From JAJYVT01 sp035534455 (GTDB lineage: Bacteria > Actinomycetota > Acidimicrobiia > Acidimicrobiales > RAAP-2), in assembly GCA_035534455.1 (NCBI GenBank), contig DATLRV010000023.1:1-59081 (forward strand): 59,081 bases of DNA, given 5' to 3'. How positions within the stretch are numbered: the stretch's first letter is position 1; every line of letters starts with the position of its first letter. A program made the position numbers and the translations under genes. Below the pieces are notes generated by a model. The model was not told where the DNA came from. It did not search any database and worked only from the letters and a program-made list of their open reading frames with translations. Of the stretch, positions 34,856 through 42,802 are shown piece by piece.

Positions 34856-36064
34856 GTGGCTGTCACCGAGAGGCATCCGCCCGCGGGCGCGGGGAGCCGA
34901 CGCGTGGGCCGCGGTCTCGCGAGCCTGACGGATCGCGGTCTCTTCCCGCCAGTGGTCGCGGCCGTCGCCGGCACCGCCTTCGTGCTGGCGCGCCTCTTGG
35001 TCGTTGCGAAGGGGGATGTGAGCCGGTTCGTGATGGCCGGACAGGACTCCGTGAACCCGTCGGCCGCACCGCAGGGACTCCACGTCTTCGCCGGCTCCGG
35101 CTACGACGGCCAGTTCTATTACCGGCTCGGGCTCGATCCGGCGAACCTCCACAAGACGGCCTTCGGGATCACCCTCGACGCGGGGTTCCGGGTCCAACGG
35201 ATCGGCATGTCGGCGCTTGCATGGCTCGCGTCGGGGGGCCAGCACCGGTTCCTGCCCGACGCGCTCGTGGGCGTCAACCTCGCCGCGCTCGTCGTTCTGG
35301 CAGCCCTCGGAGGGGTGATCGCGCGTGACGCAGGGCGCCATACGGGGTGGGGGCTCCTCCTCGCCGGCTACTGGGGATTCCTCTTCAGCATCGGCCGCGA
35401 TCTCCCGGAGGTCGTCGCGAGCTGCTTCCTCGTCGGGGGCCTGGTCGCCCTGCGACGAGCACGCCCGGTGCTCGCGGGCGTCGTGTTCGCCGGTGCCGTG
35501 CTCACGTTGGAGACCACGCTCGACGTCGTCGTCGCGGTCGCGCTCGTCTTCCTGTGGCAGATCGCCCGACGTGCCCGCCGTCCCGGTGCGCGCGACCTCG
35601 CGTGGATCCTGCCTGGGCTGGTATTCGTGGCGTGGCAGTTGACCGGCTGGGCGGTGACGGGCACCTTGCCCATGCGCGCGGACACCGGCGACAACGTCGG
35701 CGCGCCCCTTGCTGCGATGGTCGGCGCGGTGGTCCACTACCTGTCGACCGTCTCGTCGGCCGGGTCGCTCGTGTGGCTCGGCGAGTACTTCGTGCTCGCC
35801 GTGGTGACCGTCTTCGCCGGGTGGTCGCTCCTCCGGTCGAAGGCACCGGCATGGGAGAAGACCGCGCTCCTGGTCGCGTTTCTCGTCGCGATCTCGCTCG
35901 CCCGAGGGATCTGGTACGGACGGGCGGACTTCCGCGGCTTAGAAGACGTCTACCTCCTCGCAGCGATCGTCCTCATCGGATCTCGACACCGATTGTGGCT
36001 GGCGGCCGCGCTGGTTGCGGTCGCGTGGGTCGTCACCTTCGCCCACCACGTAGTGGCCCTGTGA
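34856..36064 (+). CDS. Polytopic membrane protein of unknown function
   Basis: A 402-residue protein. A basic head of about 30 residues precedes nine or ten hydrophobic segments. The first outer loop has SGYDGQFYYRLGLDPANL, with a conserved-looking Asp and aromatic cluster seen in some GT-C type transferases (DUF2029-like). The GTG at 34856 is used; an in-frame ATG at 34805 would add 17 residues. It is divergent from the acyl-CoA synthetase. It contains a TTA codon (35939). A role in envelope glycan transfer is possible but not shown. Confidence 0.7.
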   Translation: MAVTERHPPAGAGSRRVGRGLASLTDRGLFPPVVAAVAGTAFVLARLLVVAKGDVSRFVMAGQDSVNPSAAPQGLHVFAGSGYDGQFYYRLGLDPANLHKTAFGITLDAGFRVQRIGMSALAWLASGGQHRFLPDALVGVNLAALVVLAALGGVIARDAGRHTGWGLLLAGYWGFLFSIGRDLPEVVASCFLVGGLVALRRARPVLAGVVFAGAVLTLETTLDVVVAVALVFLWQIARRARRPGARDLAWILPGLVFVAWQLTGWAVTGTLPMRADTGDNVGAPLAAMVGAVVHYLSTVSSAGSLVWLGEYFVLAVVTVFAGWSLLRSKAPAWEKTALLVAFLVAISLARGIWYGRADFRGLEDVYLLAAIVLIGSRHRLWLAAALVAVAWVVTFAHHVVAL

Positions 36065-36108
36065 GGTCCGGCGCGTCGTCGCCGCGCCCGGCCGTCGCGC
36101 GGGACTGG

Positions 36109-36591
36109 TTAGGGCGAGGGACTCGGGCTGAGCGGTCCTGCGTCCGCATACCCCTGGCGGACGCCCTGTCCCGCGCGTCGAACCAGCTCCTCAGGTTCGT
36201 AGAGCATCCAGTACGCGTTGCGGGCGTGCTTTCGGGAGCGGTCCTTGAACACGGGGAGAAGATCCGCGGGGTCCTCCTCCTCGTCCTCGTGGACGAACAC
36301 CTCGAGGATCGGCGTGCTCGTCATGAGCTGCGCCATCATGATCCCCGTCGACGCTTCGTGCGCGCAGGTCTTGTCGATGGCCGCTCTTCCGGGCATGCCG
36401 AGCGCGATCACGATCTTGCAGCCGTCGAGCTCTATCAGCCGCTTTGCCGCCACCGCCAGATCCTTGAAGCCGGGTACGGTCCGTCGCGCGACCTCGAACC
36501 GCTCGCCGTGCCCCGGACAGCTCCGAAGCTCGTCGACGGCCTCTCCGCCCATGTCGTATCGGGCGAACATCGTGTCGACGACGCCGATCAT
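36109..36591 (-). CDS. ribC: Archaeal-type riboflavin synthase (RibC)
   Basis: A 160-residue protein, ATG start at 36591 (a GTG two codons earlier is possible). It converts two 6,7-dimethyl-8-ribityllumazine into riboflavin. The whole length follows the archaeal pentameric RibC family, not the bacterial RibE: MIGVVDTMFARYDMG at the start, ARRTVPGFKDLAVAAKRL, IVIALGMPGRAAIDKTCAHEAS, MMAQLMTSTPILEVFVHEDE, and a RRAGQGVRQGYADAGP end. This family is related to lumazine synthase and is known mainly from archaea. It stands alone between a membrane protein gene and a small membrane peptide gene. Confidence 0.9.
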   Translation of the reverse strand: MIGVVDTMFARYDMGGEAVDELRSCPGHGERFEVARRTVPGFKDLAVAAKRLIELDGCKIVIALGMPGRAAIDKTCAHEASTGIMMAQLMTSTPILEVFVHEDEEEDPADLLPVFKDRSRKHARNAYWMLYEPEELVRRAGQGVRQGYADAGPLSPSPSP

Positions 36592-36720
36592 GTCCACGTG
36601 CCCATTCTCGCGTGGCGCGGCACGACCGCGCGCTCCCGCCACGCCGCGCAGCCCCGGCAGGGTGCCGGACGCGACGAACGCCGACCCTGTGGCCGGCGCT
36701 CGTCGATCCGCGGGGAACCA

Positions 36721-36885
36721 TCACCATCGGTAGAAGCGGTGCCTCCCCGAGCTCTCGCCGCGCCCGATCGCGTAGCCGACGAGCCACAGAACGAGGAAGA
36801 TCACGGCGATGATCCAGAGGAAATGCAGCGCGAATCCCAGACCGAAGAAGAGCAGCACGAGTAAGAATGCAAGCAGTAGGAGCAC
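36721..36885 (-). CDS. 54-residue membrane peptide, lmo0937-like
   Basis: A short gene with a GTG start at 36885 preceded by GGAGG at a 7-base distance. The product begins with a hydrophobic helix (LLLLAFLLVLLFFGLGFAL) and a second one LWIIAVIFLVLWLVGYAIG, then a short polar tail GESSGRHRFYRW. The LWIIAVIFLVLWLVGY core is the pattern of small lmo0937/DUF5670-type membrane proteins, often stress-induced. Two hydrophobic helices with no loop enzyme motif suggest a structural or regulatory peptide. Confidence 0.75.
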   Translation of the reverse strand: MLLLLAFLLVLLFFGLGFALHFLWIIAVIFLVLWLVGYAIGRGESSGRHRFYRW

Positions 36886-37147
36886 GCATGTACCTCCAAG
36901 TGTCCGGTGACCCCGTCGTCACCATCTCGACGACGCTCTACCCGGCTGCGACCCGGGTGAACCTTTGCGCAGGTCGTCTCCGTGGTGGCACGCGCAACGC
37001 CGGTTCTTGGTGGCCCGGCACCCGCGGCGCCTTGCTCCGCAGGACCGGCAGCCTTGGCGAGCCGCGCCCCTCGGACCGGGAGCCCCATGCGGGCGAAAGC
37101 TTCTGGCACCTTTTGTGGCAGGTAAACGAGCTGTTCGGCAAGAATGG

Positions 37148-38755
37148 ATGGGAATGCTTGCGGAACTGAAGCATCGCATCACCGCGGAGGCGGGGCGGCG
37201 CGACGCGGAGCCACCGTCGCTCCGCCGATTCGCGCTCGCAGGCCTGCTCGCGGGGTCGATGGTGGTCGTCGGAGCGGTCACGGGCGGCACGACCTTCGTC
37301 TCGCACATGCCGGGCGCGTGGTTCTTCGGGACGCCCGGCGGCCCCCTCGGGTTCCTCGCGTCGGGATCCAAGCAGGCGCCCGCGATCAGCGTCTTCGCCG
37401 TGTACGGCGGCCTCGTCGCGCTGTGCGCGGTGTGGTGGCGCCTGCTGCGAGCGCTGTGGCGCAGCCCCGGTGTCAGAGTCCTGGCGGTCGCAAAGGTGCT
37501 CGTCGTGTGGGCCGCGCCCTTCCTCGTGGCGCCGCCGCTCTTCAGCCGGGATGTGTACAGCTACGCGGGGCAGGGCCTCATGGTCATGTTCCACATCGAC
37601 CCGTACCACTACGGTCCAGGGATCCTCGGTGTGACCCGCTTCAACCTGCTCGCGGGCCCGCTGTGGGCGAACACCCCGTCCCCCTACGGGCCGACCTTCC
37701 TCTCCCTCGACGGCCTGGCGACGCAGCTGTCGGGCCACCAGATCCTGGTCGACCTCTTCTTGCTTCGGCTCCTCTCGGTCATCGGGGTCGTGCTCATCGC
37801 CGTCTCGCTGCCGACGCTCGCGAGGAGCGTCGGGCGTGACCCGGCCGCTGCCGTCGTCCTCGGCGCAGGCAGCCCGATCGTGCTCGCGACGCTCATCGGC
37901 GGCGAGCACAACGACGCGTTGATGGTGGGGCTCCTCCTCGCCGGCGTCGCCGCCTGGAAGCGGTACGGCCCGGTCCCGGGCATCGTGCTCTGCGCGCTTG
38001 CCGCCGGGGTGAAGGTGCCCGCACTCCTGGGCGTCGTCCTCATCGGGTGGAACTGGGGCGGCACGGCCGCCAAGGTGCCCCAACGCATCGCCAGGACGCT
38101 CGGCGCGCTCGGGATCGGCGCCGCCACCCTGGCGGCCCTATCGACGGCTTCGGGTGTCGGGTGGGGCTGGGTCCTGACGTTCACCGCGTCGGACAAGGTC
38201 TCCACGGGCGTGACCCCGGTTGACGCCGCCGCCCACCTGCTCGCGGGCGTGCTCCACGTGGTCGGCGACCCCGTGGCGCTCGGGTCCGTTCGCTCGGTCA
38301 CCTCGGTGTCCGGGGTCGTGCTCGCGGTCGTCGCGGGCACCTGGCTGATGTGGAGGTCGCCACGCTTCGGCGACGTCCGCGCGCTCGGGCTCACCATGCT
38401 TCTCCTCGCGCTGTCGGGTCCCGTGCTCTGGGCGTGGTACCTCTCGTGGGGGCTCGTGGTGCTCGCGGCGGTCGCGTCGGGTCCTCTGCGTCGGGTCGTC
38501 GTCTGGCTCGTCGTCGCCGAGACGCTGGTCGGCGCGGCGTCGGTCTTGCGCATCTTTCAGACCCTCGGCCGGCAGGGGGTGGTCGCGGACGCGATGATCG
38601 TCGTCGGCATCTTGGGCGTCGCGGCCGCGGTCCTCACCGCCCCGTTCCACGTGCGCCCCGCCCAAAGAATGCGCATGCCGATGCTGCGCCTGGGTCGGTC
38701 GCCCCAACCGGCGACCGTTCCCGTCGGCCACTCGCAGGCCACCTCGGAGAGCTGA
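37148..38755 (+). CDS. mptB: Polyprenol-phosphate-mannose-dependent alpha-1,6-mannosyltransferase, MptB-like
   Basis: A 535-residue GT-C protein with about 12 membrane helices. The catalytic first outer loop has FSRDVYSYAGQGLMV (the acidic DVYSY motif), followed by DPYHYGPG and NTPSPYGPTFL. GGEHNDALMVGLLLAG and VKVPALLG are typical of MptA/MptB, which extend the mannan core of lipomannan and related glycolipids. It starts at an ATG at 37148 (another at 37154). It uses polyprenyl-phosphate mannose made from GDP-mannose, so it links to the mannose-precursor genes at 24489-27349. The 260 bases upstream hold no other gene. Confidence 0.88.
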   Translation: MGMLAELKHRITAEAGRRDAEPPSLRRFALAGLLAGSMVVVGAVTGGTTFVSHMPGAWFFGTPGGPLGFLASGSKQAPAISVFAVYGGLVALCAVWWRLLRALWRSPGVRVLAVAKVLVVWAAPFLVAPPLFSRDVYSYAGQGLMVMFHIDPYHYGPGILGVTRFNLLAGPLWANTPSPYGPTFLSLDGLATQLSGHQILVDLFLLRLLSVIGVVLIAVSLPTLARSVGRDPAAAVVLGAGSPIVLATLIGGEHNDALMVGLLLAGVAAWKRYGPVPGIVLCALAAGVKVPALLGVVLIGWNWGGTAAKVPQRIARTLGALGIGAATLAALSTASGVGWGWVLTFTASDKVSTGVTPVDAAAHLLAGVLHVVGDPVALGSVRSVTSVSGVVLAVVAGTWLMWRSPRFGDVRALGLTMLLLALSGPVLWAWYLSWGLVVLAAVASGPLRRVVVWLVVAETLVGAASVLRIFQTLGRQGVVADAMIVVGILGVAAAVLTAPFHVRPAQRMRMPMLRLGRSPQPATVPVGHSQATSES

Positions 38756-38864
38756 CCCCGGCGCGGCCCCCCGGCGCCCCGGGGTGCGCCGTCGCGATCG
38801 GCCGTACGCTCGGGACGGCCGGCCCACGAGGCGGACCGGGAGAGCGACGGAGCCGGAGGTGGCA

Positions 38865-40160
38865 ATGGCCTGGGACTTCTCGACCGAGCCGGAGTTCGAG
38901 GTGCAGCTCGACTGGATGCGTGCGTTCGTCCGTGAGGAGATCTTCCCGATCGAGACGCTGGACCTGGGGCACGACGAGCTGCTCCGCCTCGTCCGCCCGC
39001 TCCAGGACGAGGTGAAGGCCCGGGGCCTGTGGGCCGCGCACCTCCCGACGGCATTGGGCGGCTCGGGGTTCGGGCAGGTCCGCCTCGGGCTCATGCACGA
39101 GATCCTCGGTCAGTCCCCGTTCGGCCCGGTCGTGTTCGGCAACAACGCCCCGGACTCGGGCAACGCCGAGCTGCTGGCGATCGGCATCGAGCAGACCGGA
39201 CGAGAGGAACAGCGGCACCAGTGGCTGGAGCCGCTCCTCGACGGCCGGCTCCGCAGCGCGTTCTCGATGACCGAGCCGGACACGGCGGGGTCCGACCCCA
39301 CCCTGCTGTCGACGCGCGCCGAACGTGACGGCGACCAGTACGTCGTGAACGGACGGAAGTGGTTCACCACCAACGGGTCGGTCGCCGACTTCCTCATCGT
39401 CATGGCGGTCACGAACCCCGACGTCCACCCGTACCAGGGCGCGTCGATGCTTCTCGTCCCTGCCGACACGCCCGGCGTCACCATCGTGCGCGACATACCG
39501 GTCATGGACCACCCGGACCCCGCCTTCGGCGAGTTCGGCAATCACGCCGAGATCGAGTATGCCGACGTGCGGGTGCCGGTGGAGAACCTCGTCGGACGCG
39601 AAGGGGAGGGCTTCCGGCTCGCGCAGGCGCGGCTCGGTCCAGGGCGCATCCACCACTGCATGCGGTGGCTCGGCCAGGCGCGCCGGGCGTTCGACATGCT
39701 GTGCGAGCGTGCCGTCTCGAGGTACGCGCACGGGTCGCTCCTCTCGGAGAAGCAGACCGTCCAGAACTGGGTCGCCGACTCTCTCGCCGAGATGTCGGCG
39801 GCGAGACTGATGACCCTGCACGCCGCATGGAAGATCGACCGCGAGGGCGCGGCCGCGGCCCGGGACGAGATCGCGATGATCAAGTACTGGGGAGCGTCCG
39901 TCCTCCACGACGTGATCGATCGAGCGATCCAGGTCCACGGTGCCCTCGGCTACTCCGCCGACCTCCCGCTCGAGTCGATGTACCGCGCGGCTCGGGCCGC
40001 CCGGATCTACGACGGACCCGACGAGGTCCATCGTCAGTCGGTCGCCCGCCACACGCTGCGGGGGTATGCCGCGAGCGGAGTTCCGACGGAGCACGTGCCG
40101 ACGCGGCGTGCCGCAGCGCAGCAGAAGTTCGCCGCGCTGCTGGCTGCGCCGGGGGACTGA
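38865..40160 (+). CDS. Acyl-CoA dehydrogenase
   Basis: A 431-residue flavoprotein with a GGAGGT ribosome binding site. The middle beta-domain shows AFSMTEPDTAGSDPT and DQYVVNGRKWFTTNGSVADF, the FAD/substrate motifs. The C-terminal helical domain has GRIHHCMRWLGQARRAFDM, RAIQVHGALGYSADLPLE and YDGPDEVHRQSVAR. It oxidises an acyl-CoA to enoyl-CoA and passes electrons to ETF. The expected catalytic Glu region in the C-terminal domain fits the long/medium-chain type. It stands as a single gene; the stop is followed by a hairpin. Confidence 0.93.
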   Translation: MAWDFSTEPEFEVQLDWMRAFVREEIFPIETLDLGHDELLRLVRPLQDEVKARGLWAAHLPTALGGSGFGQVRLGLMHEILGQSPFGPVVFGNNAPDSGNAELLAIGIEQTGREEQRHQWLEPLLDGRLRSAFSMTEPDTAGSDPTLLSTRAERDGDQYVVNGRKWFTTNGSVADFLIVMAVTNPDVHPYQGASMLLVPADTPGVTIVRDIPVMDHPDPAFGEFGNHAEIEYADVRVPVENLVGREGEGFRLAQARLGPGRIHHCMRWLGQARRAFDMLCERAVSRYAHGSLLSEKQTVQNWVADSLAEMSAARLMTLHAAWKIDREGAAAARDEIAMIKYWGASVLHDVIDRAIQVHGALGYSADLPLESMYRAARAARIYDGPDEVHRQSVARHTLRGYAASGVPTEHVPTRRAAAQQKFAALLAAPGD

Positions 40161-40180
40161 CCGCCCTGCGTGGAATGGCA

Positions 40181-40200
40181 CCCGGGATCAAGGATCCGGG
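40181..40200 (+). terminator. Short hairpin after acyl-CoA dehydrogenase
   Basis: CCCGGGATC-AAG-GATCCGGG forms an eight-pair stem with one bulged G, 20 bases after the stop codon at 40160. There is no T-tract, as is common in high-GC actinobacteria. Confidence 0.4.
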
Positions 40201-40316
40201 CACCACGTGCCGGCGAAGGCCCGGATCGGCCGACGGAGCGGCGGCGAAGATGAGATTTGACAGGCCCTGCCGTCTTTACGGTGACGGATTCGACACCCAC
40301 CAGAGGGAGCAGCACC

Positions 40317-40736
40317 ATGCCAGGTCAGACGCCGCCCACGCCGTACATCCATTTTCCCGGAACCGCCCGGGAAGCTTTGTCCTTCTATGGTGAGGTGTTC
40401 GGCTGCTCCGTGCAGCTGCACACGTTCGAGGAGTTCCATCGAACGGACGGACGTGGTGACGCAATTGCGCACGGCTGCCTCAGAGACGGCCCCGTCCTGC
40501 TCTTCGGTGCTGACGTCGCCGGAGACGAACCCTCGGTGCGTTGCGAAGGGTTGATGTTGTCCCTGTTGGGCACCGCTGACCCCACGACACTGAGGAACTG
40601 GTTCTCGAAGCTCTCCGAGAGAGGCCGCGTTGTGGACCAGTTGCAGGTCCGGTCCTGGGGAGATTCCGACGGACAGGTCGTCGACCGGTACGGGGTCCAC
40701 TGGCTGATCGGGTTCGAGGGCGGCGACGACGGCTGA
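40317..40736 (+). CDS. VOC family (PhnB-like) protein
   Basis: A 139-residue protein with an AGGGAG ribosome binding site. The fold pattern is glyoxalase/PhnB: TPYIHFPGTAREALSFYGEVFG at the start, IAHGCLRDGPVLLFGAD, and a final WGDSDGQVVDRYGVHWLIGF. PhnB-like proteins lack a defined reaction in most genomes. It precedes an ArsR regulator and an SRPBCC gene, an arrangement often seen in actinobacteria. The 215-base gap to that pair holds no gene. Confidence 0.88.
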   Translation: MPGQTPPTPYIHFPGTAREALSFYGEVFGCSVQLHTFEEFHRTDGRGDAIAHGCLRDGPVLLFGADVAGDEPSVRCEGLMLSLLGTADPTTLRNWFSKLSERGRVVDQLQVRSWGDSDGQVVDRYGVHWLIGFEGGDDG

Positions 40737-40917
40737 ACCTCTGCATGTCGCACTGCGAAGCACCGGACCACCGCGCACGGTCCCTTCGGCTCGTGCAGGC
40801 GCGCAAGTTCGCTGTCTTGAAGAGAAAGATCGAGGAATCTGTGCCGCCCCTTTCATCGGTACCCCTGGGGCGACCGCCTGGAGTCGACCCTCGGGGGAAA
40901 CAGCGTCACTCGTCCGT

Positions 40918-40945
40918 TTGACATATGTCGATATCGGAATATAAT
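40918..40945 (+). promoter_or_regulatory. Consensus -35/-10 promoter with embedded palindromes
   Basis: TTGACA (40918-40923) and TATAAT (40940-40945) are exact consensus hexamers 16 bases apart. The spacer holds two adjacent perfect palindromes, ACATATGT (40921-40928) and CGATATCG (40929-40936), likely operator half-sites for the ArsR protein encoded immediately downstream. The expected transcription start falls at or next to the GTG at 40952, so the mRNA is probably leaderless. Confidence 0.85.
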
Positions 40946-40951
40946 CGGAGC

Positions 40952-41290
40952 GTGGCCAGAGCTTCCACGACGTCGGACGTCTTTAACGCGGTTGCCGACG
41001 CGCGTCGGCGTGAGATCCTGGACGCGCTGGTCGGAGGCGAGAAGCCCGTCGGGGCGATCGTGGACGACCTCTCGATCTCCCAACCCCAGGTGTCGAAGCA
41101 TCTTTCCGTGCTCAGCGCGGTCGGGCTCGTCAGATGCAGGGCGGAGGGGCGTCGCCGCCTTTACCGCTTGGAACCTGCGTGCCTCCGCCCGCTGCAGGAT
41201 TGGCTTGCCAAGTACGAGCGGGCGATCAACGAGCGGCTGGACCGAATGGACGAGTACCTCAAAGAGTTGCAACGAGGAGAGCGAAAGTGA
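40952..41290 (+). CDS. ArsR-family transcriptional regulator
   Basis: A 112-residue winged-helix repressor. The GTG start at 40952 is chosen because the consensus promoter places transcription initiation there; an ATG at 40925 would lie inside the promoter. DARRREILDALVGGEKPVGAIVDDL and the recognition helix ISQPQVSKHLSVLSAVGLV are typical of the ArsR type paired with SRPBCC genes, followed by RRRLYRLEP and a C-terminal helix for dimerisation. There is no metal-binding CxC motif, so the effector is unknown. The palindromes in the promoter suggest autoregulation. It overlaps the next gene by 4 bases. Confidence 0.92.
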   Translation: MARASTTSDVFNAVADARRREILDALVGGEKPVGAIVDDLSISQPQVSKHLSVLSAVGLVRCRAEGRRRLYRLEPACLRPLQDWLAKYERAINERLDRMDEYLKELQRGERK

Positions 41291-41787
41291 CGCGCACACG
41301 GCACGGTTCTGCAGTCGTCGAGTTCCCGAGTGAGCTCGAGATTCTCACCACCCGGCAGTTCGACGCCCCGATCGACCTCGTCTTCGACGCCCTCACGAAG
41401 CCGGAGCACGTGCGTAAGTGGTTCGCCCCGTTCGAGGACCAGATGACGGTGTGCGAGGTGGACCTGCGCGTCGGGGGCTGCTACCACTTCGTCTTCGTGA
41501 CCCCGGACGGGACGGAGTGCTCGTTCCGTGGAACCTACCTGGAGATCGACCCGCCCGCCCGGATCGTCGACACCTGGCTCTTCGAGGGTTGGCCCGATGC
41601 AGACGCTGTCGAGACCGTCGACTTGCACGAAGCTGGCGGCGTGACGACGCTGAAGATGAACCTGGCGTTTCGCGACAAGGCCGGTCGTGACCGCATGACC
41701 AAGTTCGACGGCCAGGAGTCGAGCTTCGACAAGTTGGAGGACTACCTGCGGTCGCTCGTTGACGGTGAGGGTACGGTCGGCAGGTAG
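41287..41787 (+). CDS. SRPBCC / AHSA1-like protein
   Basis: A 166-residue protein, GTG start overlapping the ArsR stop. It has the AHSA1 helix-grip pattern: ILTTRQFDAPIDLVFDALTKPEHVRKWF, VCEVDLRVGGCYHFVF, SFRGTYLEIDPPARIVDTW and a C-terminal SSFDKLEDYL. Such START-like domains bind hydrophobic ligands. The gene pair ArsR-SRPBCC is frequently co-transcribed, with the ArsR protein controlling both. The substrate is not identifiable. Confidence 0.9.
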   Translation: MTRTRHGSAVVEFPSELEILTTRQFDAPIDLVFDALTKPEHVRKWFAPFEDQMTVCEVDLRVGGCYHFVFVTPDGTECSFRGTYLEIDPPARIVDTWLFEGWPDADAVETVDLHEAGGVTTLKMNLAFRDKAGRDRMTKFDGQESSFDKLEDYLRSLVDGEGTVGR

Positions 41788-41939
41788 ACGCTCGCGGGTC
41801 CATCTCGACGCTCGCCGCGATCTGCGGCGGCGAGCGCACGGCGGAAGGGATGCATGGAACGCGTCCTCACTTCCTCCGGCATCAGCGATCCGAGCACGAC
41901 GAAACCAGTCGCCGGCTCCCGATCGCGCCGCGGGCTCCG

Positions 41940-42779
41940 TCAGCGCAAGAGGCGAGACATCCTGCGATCCGCAAGGACGGTGCCGCCGGTCTGGCAGGTG
42001 CAGTAGGCGACCTCGTAGGACTCGAACGAGACCCGCCGGATGGCCGCCCCACAGCGCGGACACGATTCGCCGACGTGTCCGTGGATCGTGAAGTGCTCGC
42101 CGAGGCGTGGCTCGGATAGAGCGCCCGTGCGCGTCCGTTCGGCAGCGAGGCCCTCGGCGAGCACGGCGCGGACCGCCTCGAGCAGACGTCGGCGGGCGTC
42201 GTCGTCGAGGGAGCCGACGGCTGCGAACGGGGAGAGCTTGGCGCGGTGGAGGGCGTCGTCGGTGTACCCGCGGCCGATGCCCGCGACGACGTGCTGGTCG
42301 CGCAGCCACGTGTACAGCCGCCGCGAGCCCCGCTCGTCGGTGAGAAGGGCGGCGAACACGTCACTGTCCGCTTCGGGCCCGAGCGTGGCCATGGGGCCGT
42401 CGTCTCCGGGTCCGAGCACCCACCAGCCGGCCTTGCGCTGCGTGCCGTGCTCGCGGACGAGCACGGAGGCAGACGGGCCAAAGAAGGTGAACCGCACGAG
42501 CGCCCCGCGCGGACGGGTCGCCTTCGGGGGCCGTTCCAGGTCGACCCGACCCCCTTGCGAGAGGTGGATCGCGACGCGGTGGCCCCCGTCGAGGCAGAGC
42601 AGGTCGAACTTGCCCCGCCGGCCGACGTGGTCGAGCCGCCTCCCGAGGAGGACGTCGGGTGCGGGGGCGGCCGTCTTCAGGCTCGCGAAGCCGAGCAGAT
42701 CGACGCGCTCGAGGACGGCACCGGCGAGCGCCGCGTCGAGCCGCTCGGCCAGTGCCTGCATCTGCGGCATCTCCGGCAA
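41940..42779 (-). CDS. Formamidopyrimidine-DNA glycosylase family protein
   Basis: A 279-residue base-excision repair enzyme. The start is a TTG at 42779, preceded by AAGGAGGA, giving MPEMPQMQAL with the catalytic Pro2 and Glu3. The central region has GRGYTDDALHRAKLSPFA, the helix-two-turn-helix that grips the abasic site. The C-terminal zinc finger reads CPRCGAAIRRVSF...YCTCQTGG, so the second pair is C-x-C instead of the usual C-x2-C. It acts on oxidised purines or on Nei-type substrates; the order of motifs fits the Nei/Fpg group of actinobacteria. The amidase gene lies 23 bases upstream on the same strand. Confidence 0.88.
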   Translation of the reverse strand: MPEMPQMQALAERLDAALAGAVLERVDLLGFASLKTAAPAPDVLLGRRLDHVGRRGKFDLLCLDGGHRVAIHLSQGGRVDLERPPKATRPRGALVRFTFFGPSASVLVREHGTQRKAGWWVLGPGDDGPMATLGPEADSDVFAALLTDERGSRRLYTWLRDQHVVAGIGRGYTDDALHRAKLSPFAAVGSLDDDARRRLLEAVRAVLAEGLAAERTRTGALSEPRLGEHFTIHGHVGESCPRCGAAIRRVSFESYEVAYCTCQTGGTVLADRRMSRLLR

Positions 42780-42802
42780 GGTTCCTCCTTCGCGCGGCGG
42801 CC

